From an uncultured Bacteroidales bacterium (lineage in GTDB: Bacteria; Bacteroidota; Bacteroidia; Bacteroidales; Marinilabiliaceae), in contig CALAVC010000218.1 of the NCBI GenBank assembly GCA_937892095.1, positions 1-7,878 on the forward strand: 7,878 bases of DNA. Reading direction: 5' to 3'. The notes below the pieces were generated by a model. That model was given only the letters and a program-made list of their open reading frames with translations, searched no databases and was not told the origin of the DNA. Made by a program: the position numbers and the translations under genes. This document shows, piece after piece, positions 1-7,656 of this stretch (the stretch's first letter is position 1; every line of letters starts with the position of its first letter).

Positions 1-2200
1 CATCTCCCTGACAATTTTCACAACGCCCCCCCGGAGTATTGAACGAGAAATGACCAGCAGAGAATCCGTTTTGCTTGGCAACGGGTTGCGAACTCATCAG
101 CTTACGGATTTCTTCGTACGCCTTGATATATGTAACAGGATTGGAGCGAGTGCTTTTGCCGATTGGGTTTTGATCGACAAACTCAACATCGGTGAGAGCA
201 GACAGACTGCCCGAAAGATGTTTGTATGAAGATATTTTTTTGCCTCCGAGTACGCCATCGGTGATTGCCTGACGTAGTTCGGGATATAGGATTTGCGTAA
301 TGAGTGTTGACTTTCCCGAACCACTAACACCCGTGATGACCGTCATGACGTTGAGAGGAATATCGACAGATACACCCTTTAGGTTGTTGAGATAGACGGA
401 ATTCAACTTGATGGTGTCGGTATAGGTGCGACGCGAAAGTGGAACTGGGATTCCAAGACGACCAGTAAGATAGCATGCCGTAAGACTATCGGGAGCTTTG
501 ACAATGTCATCAAACGTTCCATCGAAGACAATGCGTCCACCATTTCGCCCTGCTTCGGGTCCTATGTCTATAATGCGATCGGCTGCACGCATTATGTCTT
601 CATCATGTTCAACGACAACAACGGTGTTGCCTATTTTTTGTAGTCGTCGAAGGACATTGATAAGTTTAGTCGTGTCGGCAGAATGAAGCCCAATGCTTGG
701 TTCATCGAGAATATAGAGAGAGCCGACAAGGCTACTGCCGAGCGATGTGGCAAGATTTATTCGCTGACTTTCACCACCAGAGAGTGTTGCCGACATGCGA
801 TTTAGGGTAAGATATTCCAGACCGACTTCGCACAAGAAATCGAGTCGTTGACGAAGTTCGGTAAGGACTCGACAGGCTACCTTATTTTCGTAGTCACTGA
901 GTGTGATGTCGTAGACCCACTGTCGGAGGTCGGAGATGGGCATGTTGCATATCTCGGTAATATTCTTGCCAGCAACTTTGACGTAGGAAGCGCCAGGGCG
1001 CAGACGCGAACCACCACAAGATGGACATGTTGTCTTGCCACGGAAACGTGCGGATATTATCCGATATTGAATCTTATACTGGTTCTCTTTTACAAAATCG
1101 AAGAATGAATTTATGCCATTTACGTGTCCACGACCATTCCAAAGTAGGTCTCGCTCATCGGGAGTGAGTGTCTCATACGGAGCATAGGCCGGAAAGTTAT
1201 ATTTGGCAGATTTAAGTAAAAAATCTGTTTTCCACTCTCCAAGTTTGGGACCGACCCAACAAGCTACAGCTCCGCCTGCCACCGAAAGTTGTTTGTTAGG
1301 AATGACAAGATTTTCGTCGATACCGATGACTTTGCCAAAGCCTTCGCACTCGGGACATGCACCGATGGGACTATTAAAAGTAAACATCATCTCGTTTGGC
1401 TCGTCAAAGGTCATGCCGTCGGCTTCGAACTTGGTGGAGAAACGTCTGTCGGCATAATCGGCATCGGAGTTGAAGAGCCGAACAATGCAAACGTCGGAGC
1501 CTTCGCGAAAAGCTGTAGCAACCGACTCGGAGAGACGAGTTGTGAGGTCGTCGGTGCGTGTAAGTGCTATTCGGTCGACAACTATATTAAAGCCATTCGA
1601 AAGGTCGACATTTTCGACATCTGACGTGCCAAGGCGAAGGACTTGACCACATGACTCTATACGGCTGAAGCCTTGCAATTTGAGAGTGGAGAGATAAGAG
1701 TCGACGCTTTCTGACGACGACATTTTGACTGGCGAAAGTATTATAATTTTTGCACCATCGGGCAAAGACTCAATACAGTTTACGACATCGGTTACAGTGT
1801 CGTGGCGGACCTCTTCACCACTTACGGGCGAGAATGTATGACCGACACGCGCAAAGAGTAGCTTGAGGTAGTCATATATTTCGGTAGACGTGCCAACGGT
1901 GGAGCGAGGATTGCGAGTGTTGACCTTTTGCTCTATTGCGATGGCAGGTGGGATGCCTTTAATGCTGTCGACTTCGGGTTTGGAATTGCGACCAAGAAAT
2001 TGTCGTGCGTAAGAGTTGAGACTTTCGACATATCTACGTTGCCCCTCGGCATAGAGCGTATCAAAAGCCAGACTTGATTTTCCAGAACCACTGACACCTG
2101 TTATAACAATTAACTTGCCACGAGGAATATTGATGTTAATGCCTTTGAGATTATTGACACGGGCATTTTTAACTTCGATATAATTGTTTTTTGTGGCCAT
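1..2200 (-). CDS. uvrA: Excinuclease ABC subunit UvrA, 3' end outside the window
   Basis: UvrA is the DNA-damage-sensing ATPase of nucleotide excision repair; as a dimer it loads UvrB at lesions. I translated this strand by hand and found 733 uninterrupted codons from the ATG at 2200 to the window edge, so roughly the last 200 residues of a usual 940 or so are missing. Visible motifs are Walker A GVSGSGKS (35-42), CPEC (282-285), CPSC (392-395), ABC signature SGGESQR (474-480), Walker B YILDEPS (496-502), the H-loop region VVVEHD (528-533), a second Walker A GVSGSGKS (624-631), the UvrA-specific DQNPIGKSTRSNP (676-688) and the first half of the C-terminal zinc finger, CENC (727-730). The first CxxC pair of zinc module 1 is absent. 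The ATG lies 25 nt after the preceding methyltransferase stop with no Shine-Dalgarno, which suggests co-transcription. Identity is certain. Confidence 0.98.
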   Translation of the reverse strand, partial: MATKNNYIEVKNARVNNLKGININIPRGKLIVITGVSGSGKSSLAFDTLYAEGQRRYVESLNSYARQFLGRNSKPEVDSIKGIPPAIAIEQKVNTRNPRSTVGTSTEIYDYLKLLFARVGHTFSPVSGEEVRHDTVTDVVNCIESLPDGAKIIILSPVKMSSSESVDSYLSTLKLQGFSRIESCGQVLRLGTSDVENVDLSNGFNIVVDRIALTRTDDLTTRLSESVATAFREGSDVCIVRLFNSDADYADRRFSTKFEADGMTFDEPNEMMFTFNSPIGACPECEGFGKVIGIDENLVIPNKQLSVAGGAVACWVGPKLGEWKTDFLLKSAKYNFPAYAPYETLTPDERDLLWNGRGHVNGINSFFDFVKENQYKIQYRIISARFRGKTTCPSCGGSRLRPGASYVKVAGKNITEICNMPISDLRQWVYDITLSDYENKVACRVLTELRQRLDFLCEVGLEYLTLNRMSATLSGGESQRINLATSLGSSLVGSLYILDEPSIGLHSADTTKLINVLRRLQKIGNTVVVVEHDEDIMRAADRIIDIGPEAGRNGGRIVFDGTFDDIVKAPDSLTACYLTGRLGIPVPLSRRTYTDTIKLNSVYLNNLKGVSVDIPLNVMTVITGVSGSGKSTLITQILYPELRQAITDGVLGGKKISSYKHLSGSLSALTDVEFVDQNPIGKSTRSNPVTYIKAYEEIRKLMSSQPVAKQNGFSAGHFSFNTPGGRCENCQGD

Positions 2201-2225
2201 CGTGGTATTTAATCGGGACAACTAT

Positions 2226-2930
2226 TTATGCTAAGAAAAGGAAAACAGTGGGTATCTTGTGCAACGAGGGACGTGCAAGTTTTCTCCACTCAGAAACTTT
2301 GTGCGTTACGATCAATTCATCGGCACCCATTACGTTGCGAGCAATACAGAGACGCGTCTCGGCATGCAGAGAAGAAAGCAAAGCGTCGAGCATCTTATCG
2401 TTGCGATAGGGAGCTTCGATAAATATTTGTGTTTGATTTTCGCGTTGGCTACGTTCTTCCATTTGTCGGAGTGCGCGAACAAGCTCTGTACCTATGGGCA
2501 GATAGCCTCGAAAAGCGAAATTTTGTCCGTTGAGACCAGAGGCCATCAGTGCCATGAGTAGACTTGAAGGACCGACAAGCGGGACGACACGTATGCCTCG
2601 GCGATGAGCTTCGGCAGCGAGTGTGGCACCGGGGTCGGCAACACCCGGACACCCTGCTTCGCTAACCATACCAATATTTTCTCCAGCAATGGCAGGCGCA
2701 AGCATTTCGGGGATTTTGGCGTCGGGTGTATGTTCACTGAGTTCACACATGGTCAGTCCATCGATGTCGATTTGTTTGTCGACACTTTTAAGGAAACGAC
2801 GTACCGTGCGAACATTCTCAACGACGAAATGTCGAAGCGAAGAAATTATGCTGGTTGTAGACTGCGGAAGATCGTTGGCACCATTGACATCGGAGATGTG
2901 GCTTGGTACCATATAGAGCGTACCACTCAT
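2226..2930 (-). CDS. RsmI-like SAM-dependent methyltransferase (tetrapyrrole methylase fold)
   Basis: This 234-residue protein belongs to the tetrapyrrole (corrin/porphyrin) methylase superfamily and is closest to RsmI, which 2'-O-methylates C1402 of 16S rRNA. Matches to the RsmI pattern are GTLYMVP (3-9), VVENVRTVRRFLK (36-48, RsmI usually AEDTRxxxxLL), SEHTPD (65-70, like the RsmI HxHNE segment), SEAGCPGVADPG (90-101, RsmI SDAGTPxISDPG), GPSS (120-123), FRGYLP (140-145) and IEAPYRNDKM (171-180, like FYESPHR). The segment after GTLYMVP differs strongly from the canonical ATPIGNLxDIT, and the C-terminal RsmI extension is absent. The family is clear; the substrate is not. It may be a second RsmI-type paralogue acting on rRNA or another substrate, so no symbol is given. 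It starts 24 nt after the nadE stop and ends 25 nt before uvrA, inside the presumed operon. Confidence 0.88.
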   Translation of the reverse strand: MSGTLYMVPSHISDVNGANDLPQSTTSIISSLRHFVVENVRTVRRFLKSVDKQIDIDGLTMCELSEHTPDAKIPEMLAPAIAGENIGMVSEAGCPGVADPGATLAAEAHRRGIRVVPLVGPSSLLMALMASGLNGQNFAFRGYLPIGTELVRALRQMEERSQRENQTQIFIEAPYRNDKMLDALLSSLHAETRLCIARNVMGADELIVTHKVSEWRKLARPSLHKIPTVFLFLA

Positions 2931-2954
2931 GGCAATAGGCTTTGAACTGATTAC

Positions 2955-4889
2955 TTATAGTTCTTCGGCTTCGGCAAGCCACATGGCAGCAGTGGCATCA
3001 CTTGGCATTCGCCAATCTCCACGCGGAGAAAGCGAGACCGAACCTACCTTAGGACCATCGGGCATGGCAGAGCGCTTAAACTGTTGCGAGAAGAATCGGC
3101 GAAGGAAGGTGATGAGCCATTTCTTGATGACAGATGGAGCGTAGACTCCATCGAAAGCGCGAGATGCCATAAAGAATAGGCGACGCGGACCAAAGCCAAA
3201 ACGAAGGAAGTTATATAAGAAGAAGTCGTGCAGTTCGTATGGTCCGACGAGGTCTTCAGTCTTTTGAGCAATCTTGCCTTCATTGTCAGCAGGGAGGAGT
3301 TCGGGGCTTATGGGCGTGTCGATTATGTCGAGCAAGAAAGTTTTGGCAGATTGCGACATTTCATTTTCGGCTGCGTAAGAGACAACGTAGCGCACAAGTG
3401 TCTTGGGGACACCTGCATTAACGCCATACATTGACATTTGGTCGCCATTGTAGGTAGCCCATCCGAGCGCAAGTTCGGAAAGGTCGCCCGTTCCAACTAC
3501 GAGTCCGTTAATCTTGTTGGCATAATCCATCAGAATTTGTGTGCGCTCACGAGCTTGAAGGTTTTCAAAAGTTACGGAGCGATCGTCGGCAGGAAGTCCT
3601 ATGTCTGCCATGTGCTTACGGCAGACTTCTGTTATGTCTATTTCGAGAGCCGTTATGCCAAGAGCCTTCATTAGTCCGACTGCATTATCGTGCGTACGAC
3701 TTGTCGTGCCAAAGCCAGGCATTGTTATGCCAACCACATCGGAATGCGGACGATTCATAAGGTCCATAGTCTTGACGGCAACGAGCAAAGCAAGCGTGGA
3801 ATCGAGACCACCTGATACACCTATGACAGCTTTGGAAGACGAACTTGCTTGCATGCGACGAGCAAGGGCGTGTGTCTGAATGTTGAATATCTCGTGGCAA
3901 CGGCTATTGCGTTGGCTATTATCGGAAGGGATGAATGGATGCGGATCGAAAGCACGACTAATCATATCTTCGTCTTGCCCAGTGCGCAAAGGCACTTCGA
4001 TATACCTAAACGACTTGGCTGGACTAACGGAGCTGAAAGTATTGTCGCGCATACGAACAGAATCGAGACGGCGAATGTCGATGTCGGCTTCCGTGATGAC
4101 ACTATCGGTTGCATAGCGTTCGGCACGAGCGAGCATAGTGCCATTTTCGGCAATGTATTGAGCACCACCAAATACGAGGTCGGTTGTACTCTCGCCATTG
4201 CCAGCGGAAGCAAACACGTAGGCAGAACAGGTGGTTGCACTATGCATCCTGACAAGGTCGGCACGATAAGAATCTTTGCCAACAATATCGTCGGAGGCTG
4301 AAAGGTTGAGAATTATTTGTGCACCAGCGAGAGCCATATCGATAGACGGAGCATGAGGCGCCCACAAGTCTTCACAGATCTCGATACCGAACTTGAGTTT
4401 TTTTGTTTCGTCGGTAAATATTAGGTCGGTGCCAAAAGGGACATCTTTGTCGCAAATTCGGATGCTCTGTTGGGTGACCGTAGCACCACTGGCGAACCAA
4501 CGCATTTCGTAAAACTCGGAGTAGTTGGGAATGTAGGTCTTGGGTACAATGCCCCACAATTCGCCTTGCGAGATTACTGCAGCACAATTATAGAGTTTGC
4601 CGTCGACAGGTAGGGGCAATCCGACAACAGCGACAATGGGTACAGTATTGGTCATACTGAGAATATTGTCGAGCGCAAGCTGAGCTTCTCGTTGCAAGAA
4701 GGGCATAGACAGCAAATCGGCAGCAGTATAGCCAGTGAGTGAAAGTTCGGGAAGGACTAAAATGGCGGCTCCGTCATCGGCAGCACGTCGCATAATATCT
4801 ATGATGGACTGCGCATTGCGTTGGCAGTTGGCAACACTGACAATAGGAGTGCCACAAGCTACCTTGATAAATCCTAATGTATCTTCCAT
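2955..4889 (-). CDS. nadE: Glutamine-dependent NAD+ synthetase
   Basis: The enzyme makes NAD+ from nicotinic acid adenine dinucleotide, ATP and glutamine, the last step of NAD synthesis, in the cytoplasm. At 644 residues it is the long two-domain type known from Mycobacterium tuberculosis, not the short ammonia-dependent type of E. coli. The N-terminal nitrilase-like glutaminase domain (about 5-290) shows the catalytic triad: Glu48 in LVLPELS, Lys117 in IVPKTYIPN and Cys172 in GIEICEDLW. The C-terminal synthetase domain has the PP-loop motif SGGLDS (359-364), GTGDLSELALGW (467-478) and the family-typical end KRSAMPDGPKVGSVSLSPRG (605-624). Both active sites look intact. The ATG at 4889 follows the rho stop by 11 nt with no Shine-Dalgarno, which fits translation coupled to rho. 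Identity is certain. Confidence 0.98.
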   Translation of the reverse strand: MEDTLGFIKVACGTPIVSVANCQRNAQSIIDIMRRAADDGAAILVLPELSLTGYTAADLLSMPFLQREAQLALDNILSMTNTVPIVAVVGLPLPVDGKLYNCAAVISQGELWGIVPKTYIPNYSEFYEMRWFASGATVTQQSIRICDKDVPFGTDLIFTDETKKLKFGIEICEDLWAPHAPSIDMALAGAQIILNLSASDDIVGKDSYRADLVRMHSATTCSAYVFASAGNGESTTDLVFGGAQYIAENGTMLARAERYATDSVITEADIDIRRLDSVRMRDNTFSSVSPAKSFRYIEVPLRTGQDEDMISRAFDPHPFIPSDNSQRNSRCHEIFNIQTHALARRMQASSSSKAVIGVSGGLDSTLALLVAVKTMDLMNRPHSDVVGITMPGFGTTSRTHDNAVGLMKALGITALEIDITEVCRKHMADIGLPADDRSVTFENLQARERTQILMDYANKINGLVVGTGDLSELALGWATYNGDQMSMYGVNAGVPKTLVRYVVSYAAENEMSQSAKTFLLDIIDTPISPELLPADNEGKIAQKTEDLVGPYELHDFFLYNFLRFGFGPRRLFFMASRAFDGVYAPSVIKKWLITFLRRFFSQQFKRSAMPDGPKVGSVSLSPRGDWRMPSDATAAMWLAEAEEL

Positions 4890-4900
4890 AGTTGTATGAG

Positions 4901-6808
4901 TTATGAGTTCATTGTTGCCAAAAACTCTGCATTGTTGCGTGTTTTATTCATTCTGTCGACGAGGAAATTCATTACTTCCATGGGCGTCATGTCAGCAAGT
5001 CCTTTGTTGCGCAAGATCCACATTTTGTTGAGTGTTTCGGTATCGTGCAACAAGTCATCGCGACGAGTACTCGAAGCATTGACATCAACAGCAGGATATA
5101 TGCGTTTGTTGGACAACTTACGGTCGAGCTGTAGCTCCATATTGCCAGTTCCTTTAAACTCCTCAAATATAACTTCGTCCATTTTAGAGCCTGTTTCGGT
5201 AAGGGCTGTGGCGACTATGGTTAGCGAGCCTCCGTGTTCTATATTACGAGCGGCACCAAAAAAACGTTTTGGTTTTTGAAGAGCATTGGCATCGACACCG
5301 CCCGTAAGCACCTTACCCGATGTAGGAGCAACAGTGTTATAGGCACGCGCCAGACGAGTTATCGAGTCGAGCAGAATGACGACATCGTGTCCGCATTCGA
5401 CCATTCGCTTGGCCTTTTCGAGGACGATATTGGCCACTTTGACATGACGGTCGGCAGGTTCATCGAAAGTGGAAGCGATGACTTCGGCTTTCACACTGCG
5501 TTGCATGTCGGTAACTTCTTCGGGTCGTTCGTCGATAAGCAAAATTATCAGATAGACTTCGGGGTGATTGTCTGCAATGACATTGGCTATGTCTTTGAGG
5601 AGGACTGTTTTGCCAGTTTTGGGTTGCGCAACAATGAGTCCACGTTGTCCTTTGCCGATGGGCGCAAAAAGGTCGACGATACGTGTACTGACGTTAGCTT
5701 TTGGCCCTGTAGAGAGCTTAAATTTTTCGTTGGCGAAGATAGGCGTCATGTTTTCAAACAATTGCCTATCGCGTATCATGGAAGGCTTCTTACCATTGAT
5801 GTCTTCGACGCTAACGAGTGGGAAATACTTATCGTTTTCGCGCGGAGGGCGGACGTAGCCAGTTATTGTATCGCCCGTGCGGAGTCCAAAGCTACGAATT
5901 GTGTTCTGAGGGACGTAGACATCGTCGGGGCTGGCGAGGTAGTTATAGTCGGAAGAGCGCAAAAAACCGTATCCTTCGGGCATTATTTCGAGGACGCCCT
6001 CTGCTTGAATAATCTTGTCGAAATTGTAGATTATCTTGGTTGGATAACGGTCGTTTTTGCGATCGTCATACTTATTGTTTTGCCATTGACGAGATTCTGA
6101 TAGGCTACGAGACTGATCGGGATAAGCGTAATCTTCGGCTACATCGGCTACGGACCTATTTTCATCGACAGCATTTTGAAGAGCGACTTCCATTTTGGCG
6201 CCGAGTGATTGCATGGGCTCTTCGACCTGTTGAGAAACGGCATCAGTCAACAGATTGTCGACTTCGTCGGGTTCTGATTCGGCTATGCTTCGGAAGGTGT
6301 CGTAGGGTTTGCTGTCTTCTTTATTCCAATCCTTGGCATTTTTGGTGGTCAGAGTGGTTACCTGTACACGTTGCCTTTTGCGGGTGTTTTGGTCTTGTTC
6401 GGGAGTGCTATCAGCCGACTCGTCTGCATGCGCTTCGGATGGGCGAACGTCGATTTTCACATCGCTAAACGCCTTTGCAATGAGGGCTTCACGCTCTTCG
6501 GGCGACAAGGTTGGATGTGGTTTATTCTCTGCACTTGTCGGTTGCTCATTACCACTTTGATTCTTTGCGTTGGAAGAGTCGGAGGAAGTTTTGTGGGCGT
6601 TTTTACGCGACTGCTCGACTGGTTCTTGGGGTTCTTTTTGTGGTACGATATTGGCGACATCGGAATCGGGTCCAGAGGCCTCGACTTCGAGTATCTTTTC
6701 TATTAGTTCTTTCTTTTTGTAGAGATCTATTCGTCTGATATTCAGTTCTTTGGCGACCTGACGAAGGTCGGGTAACTGCATATCTGATAACTCTTCGCGG
6801 GTGTGCAT
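4901..6808 (-). CDS. rho: Transcription termination factor Rho with a long disordered insert
   Basis: Rho is the hexameric RNA-dependent ATPase that terminates transcription. The 635 residues divide into a Rho N-terminal helical domain (about 4-43), a low-complexity polar and charged insert (about 44-262), a cold-shock-like RNA-binding domain with GYGFLRS (279-285) and DDVYV (295-299), and the RecA-type motor. Motor motifs are PKTGKT (396-401), LLIDERPEE (423-431), VVILLDS (476-482), Q-loop LTGGVDANAL (501-510), R-loop SKMDEV (541-546) and the arginine-finger region at R569 and R582. Conserved motor residues lie about 216 positions later than in 419-residue E. coli Rho, so the extra length sits ahead of the RNA-binding domain. 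The ATG at 6808 starts a good Rho_N domain. No Shine-Dalgarno is visible. A small hairpin lies in the 54-nt leader, where autoregulation would be plausible but is unproven. The stop is 11 nt before nadE. Confidence 0.98.
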   Translation of the reverse strand: MHTREELSDMQLPDLRQVAKELNIRRIDLYKKKELIEKILEVEASGPDSDVANIVPQKEPQEPVEQSRKNAHKTSSDSSNAKNQSGNEQPTSAENKPHPTLSPEEREALIAKAFSDVKIDVRPSEAHADESADSTPEQDQNTRKRQRVQVTTLTTKNAKDWNKEDSKPYDTFRSIAESEPDEVDNLLTDAVSQQVEEPMQSLGAKMEVALQNAVDENRSVADVAEDYAYPDQSRSLSESRQWQNNKYDDRKNDRYPTKIIYNFDKIIQAEGVLEIMPEGYGFLRSSDYNYLASPDDVYVPQNTIRSFGLRTGDTITGYVRPPRENDKYFPLVSVEDINGKKPSMIRDRQLFENMTPIFANEKFKLSTGPKANVSTRIVDLFAPIGKGQRGLIVAQPKTGKTVLLKDIANVIADNHPEVYLIILLIDERPEEVTDMQRSVKAEVIASTFDEPADRHVKVANIVLEKAKRMVECGHDVVILLDSITRLARAYNTVAPTSGKVLTGGVDANALQKPKRFFGAARNIEHGGSLTIVATALTETGSKMDEVIFEEFKGTGNMELQLDRKLSNKRIYPAVDVNASSTRRDDLLHDTETLNKMWILRNKGLADMTPMEVMNFLVDRMNKTRNNAEFLATMNS

Positions 6809-6843
6809 AGGTTCACCTAAATAGTAAGCAATAAATGGATTGG

Positions 6844-6861
6844 GCTTCGGACATACGAAGC
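6844..6861 (-). other. Hairpin in the gap between the unknown gene and rho
   Basis: A perfect 6-bp stem, GCTTCG (6844-6849) with CGAAGC (6856-6861), encloses a 6-nt loop. It lies 1 nt after the stop of the unknown gene and about 35 nt before the rho ATG. No U-tract follows on the transcribed strand, so it is not a convincing intrinsic terminator. It could be a weak attenuator, an mRNA processing or stability element, or chance. Confidence 0.4.
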
Positions 6862-6862
6862 A

Positions 6863-7576
6863 TTAAAGGGCAGCAATGACGATTATGGCAATGGCTACAG
6901 CTGCGCCAACAGACGAAAGAGCAACGATGAGTGGTTTACGTCGTAAAGTATTGTCACCATCGTAGAGAGTCTTTTCGGGCAGATATTCTTGTGTAAATAC
7001 TTGTGTTTCTTGAGTATCGATGTTGTAGGCCATCAGCTTAGAGTCTTGCTCGTAGAATAGAGTTCCCTCTTGCTCGATGCCTGCGACGATATAGGCTTTT
7101 TCGTCTTCTATTAGATGTCTGATTGTCTCATTGTTTGCAGAGACACCTGTCGAAGCAATACCATTGTCCGTTTCGACGGCTTTGGCAGCGTTGATGATGT
7201 AATTTCCTTTGTCGCCAAGCATTGCCCAGCCGAGTGTAACATCGCCACTGCGCAACTCTACATAGCCAAGAGGTAGATTATTGTAAGAGAGCCGATATTT
7301 CTTGCTTCCGCTAGTAATGTCGGTGGTTGCAATGTAGCGTGGTGCAACTATGGTATCGAGAGAAGACACGATTTTGGAAAGGATGGCATCGGAAAGCCAC
7401 GGGTTGGTTTTTGTCCACTTTTTGAACAACTTCTTGGATAGCTGTTTTTTCAAAATTTGTTGTTGAGCTACGACTTCACTCGACTTGTTGCTATCGATAT
7501 AAAATTGAGCAAAAGAAATGGCAGGAGTAAAAGCCCAAACGATTATAAGAAATAAAAAACGAATAGTTTTATTCAC
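6863..7576 (-). CDS. Unrecognised exported protein with hydrophobic C-terminal segment
   Basis: I do not recognise a family. Starting at the GTG at 7576 the product has 237 residues. Residues 1-23 form a good Sec signal peptide: Lys3 and Arg6, a hydrophobic core (7-16), and a likely cut after SFA23 before Gln24. Next come a lysine-rich, probably helical stretch (about 38-56), a mixed region with likely beta structure (about 78-200), a basic LRRK (211-214) and a 22-residue membrane-type segment ending exactly at the C-terminus (216-237). There is no cysteine, so it is not a lipoprotein. The open frame extends to a GTG at 7657, but that codon overlaps the promoter -7 box, and no ATG occurs upstream in frame, so 7576 is preferred. 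The gene precedes rho by 54 nt and may be co-transcribed. A cell-envelope location is inferred; function is unknown. Confidence 0.75.
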   Translation of the reverse strand: MNKTIRFLFLIIVWAFTPAISFAQFYIDSNKSSEVVAQQQILKKQLSKKLFKKWTKTNPWLSDAILSKIVSSLDTIVAPRYIATTDITSGSKKYRLSYNNLPLGYVELRSGDVTLGWAMLGDKGNYIINAAKAVETDNGIASTGVSANNETIRHLIEDEKAYIVAGIEQEGTLFYEQDSKLMAYNIDTQETQVFTQEYLPEKTLYDGDNTLRRKPLIVALSSVGAAVAIAIIVIAAL

Positions 7577-7627
7577 GAGATACGAAAATAACAGAAGATG
7601 TATATGTGGGAAATATAAAAGAAATGA

Positions 7628-7651
7628 TCTGCAAAAACGTCGGAGAGCAGA
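7628..7651 (-). other. Small inverted repeat at the predicted mRNA 5' end
   Basis: The arms TCTGC (7647-7651) and GCAGA (7628-7632) could pair across a 14-nt loop at the very start of the transcript predicted from the promoter at 7657-7686. A 5' stem of this kind can protect an mRNA, but it has only five pairs and the long loop makes chance pairing quite possible. Confidence 0.25.
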
Positions 7652-7656
7652 CACCA

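Noticed and set aside
1..2200. Possible frameshift or broken uvrA, because many short plus-strand frames overlap it
   Set aside because: Codon-by-codon translation from 2200 to position 2 gave no stop and kept every UvrA motif in order; the gene is only cut by the window edge.
3849..4301. A 150-codon open frame on the plus strand
   Set aside because: It is antisense to the nadE glutaminase and linker region, which is fully accounted for by a conserved protein; the product has no recognisable features.
5234..6100. A 288-codon open frame on the plus strand
   Set aside because: It lies wholly antisense to the conserved motor and RNA-binding parts of rho. Its product resembles nothing and has no promoter or plausible start context. 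Long antisense frames arise from codon bias on the coding strand.
1574..6262. The palindrome GTCGAC occurs at least nine times (for example 1574, 1604, 1700, 1967, 2778, 4602, 4955, 5672, 6257), more than the about two expected by chance
   Set aside because: Sites checked at 1604 and 5672 are in-frame GTC GAC (Val-Asp) codons, matching the frequent GTC and GAC codons of these genes. Spacing is irregular, so codon preference explains it better than a signal.
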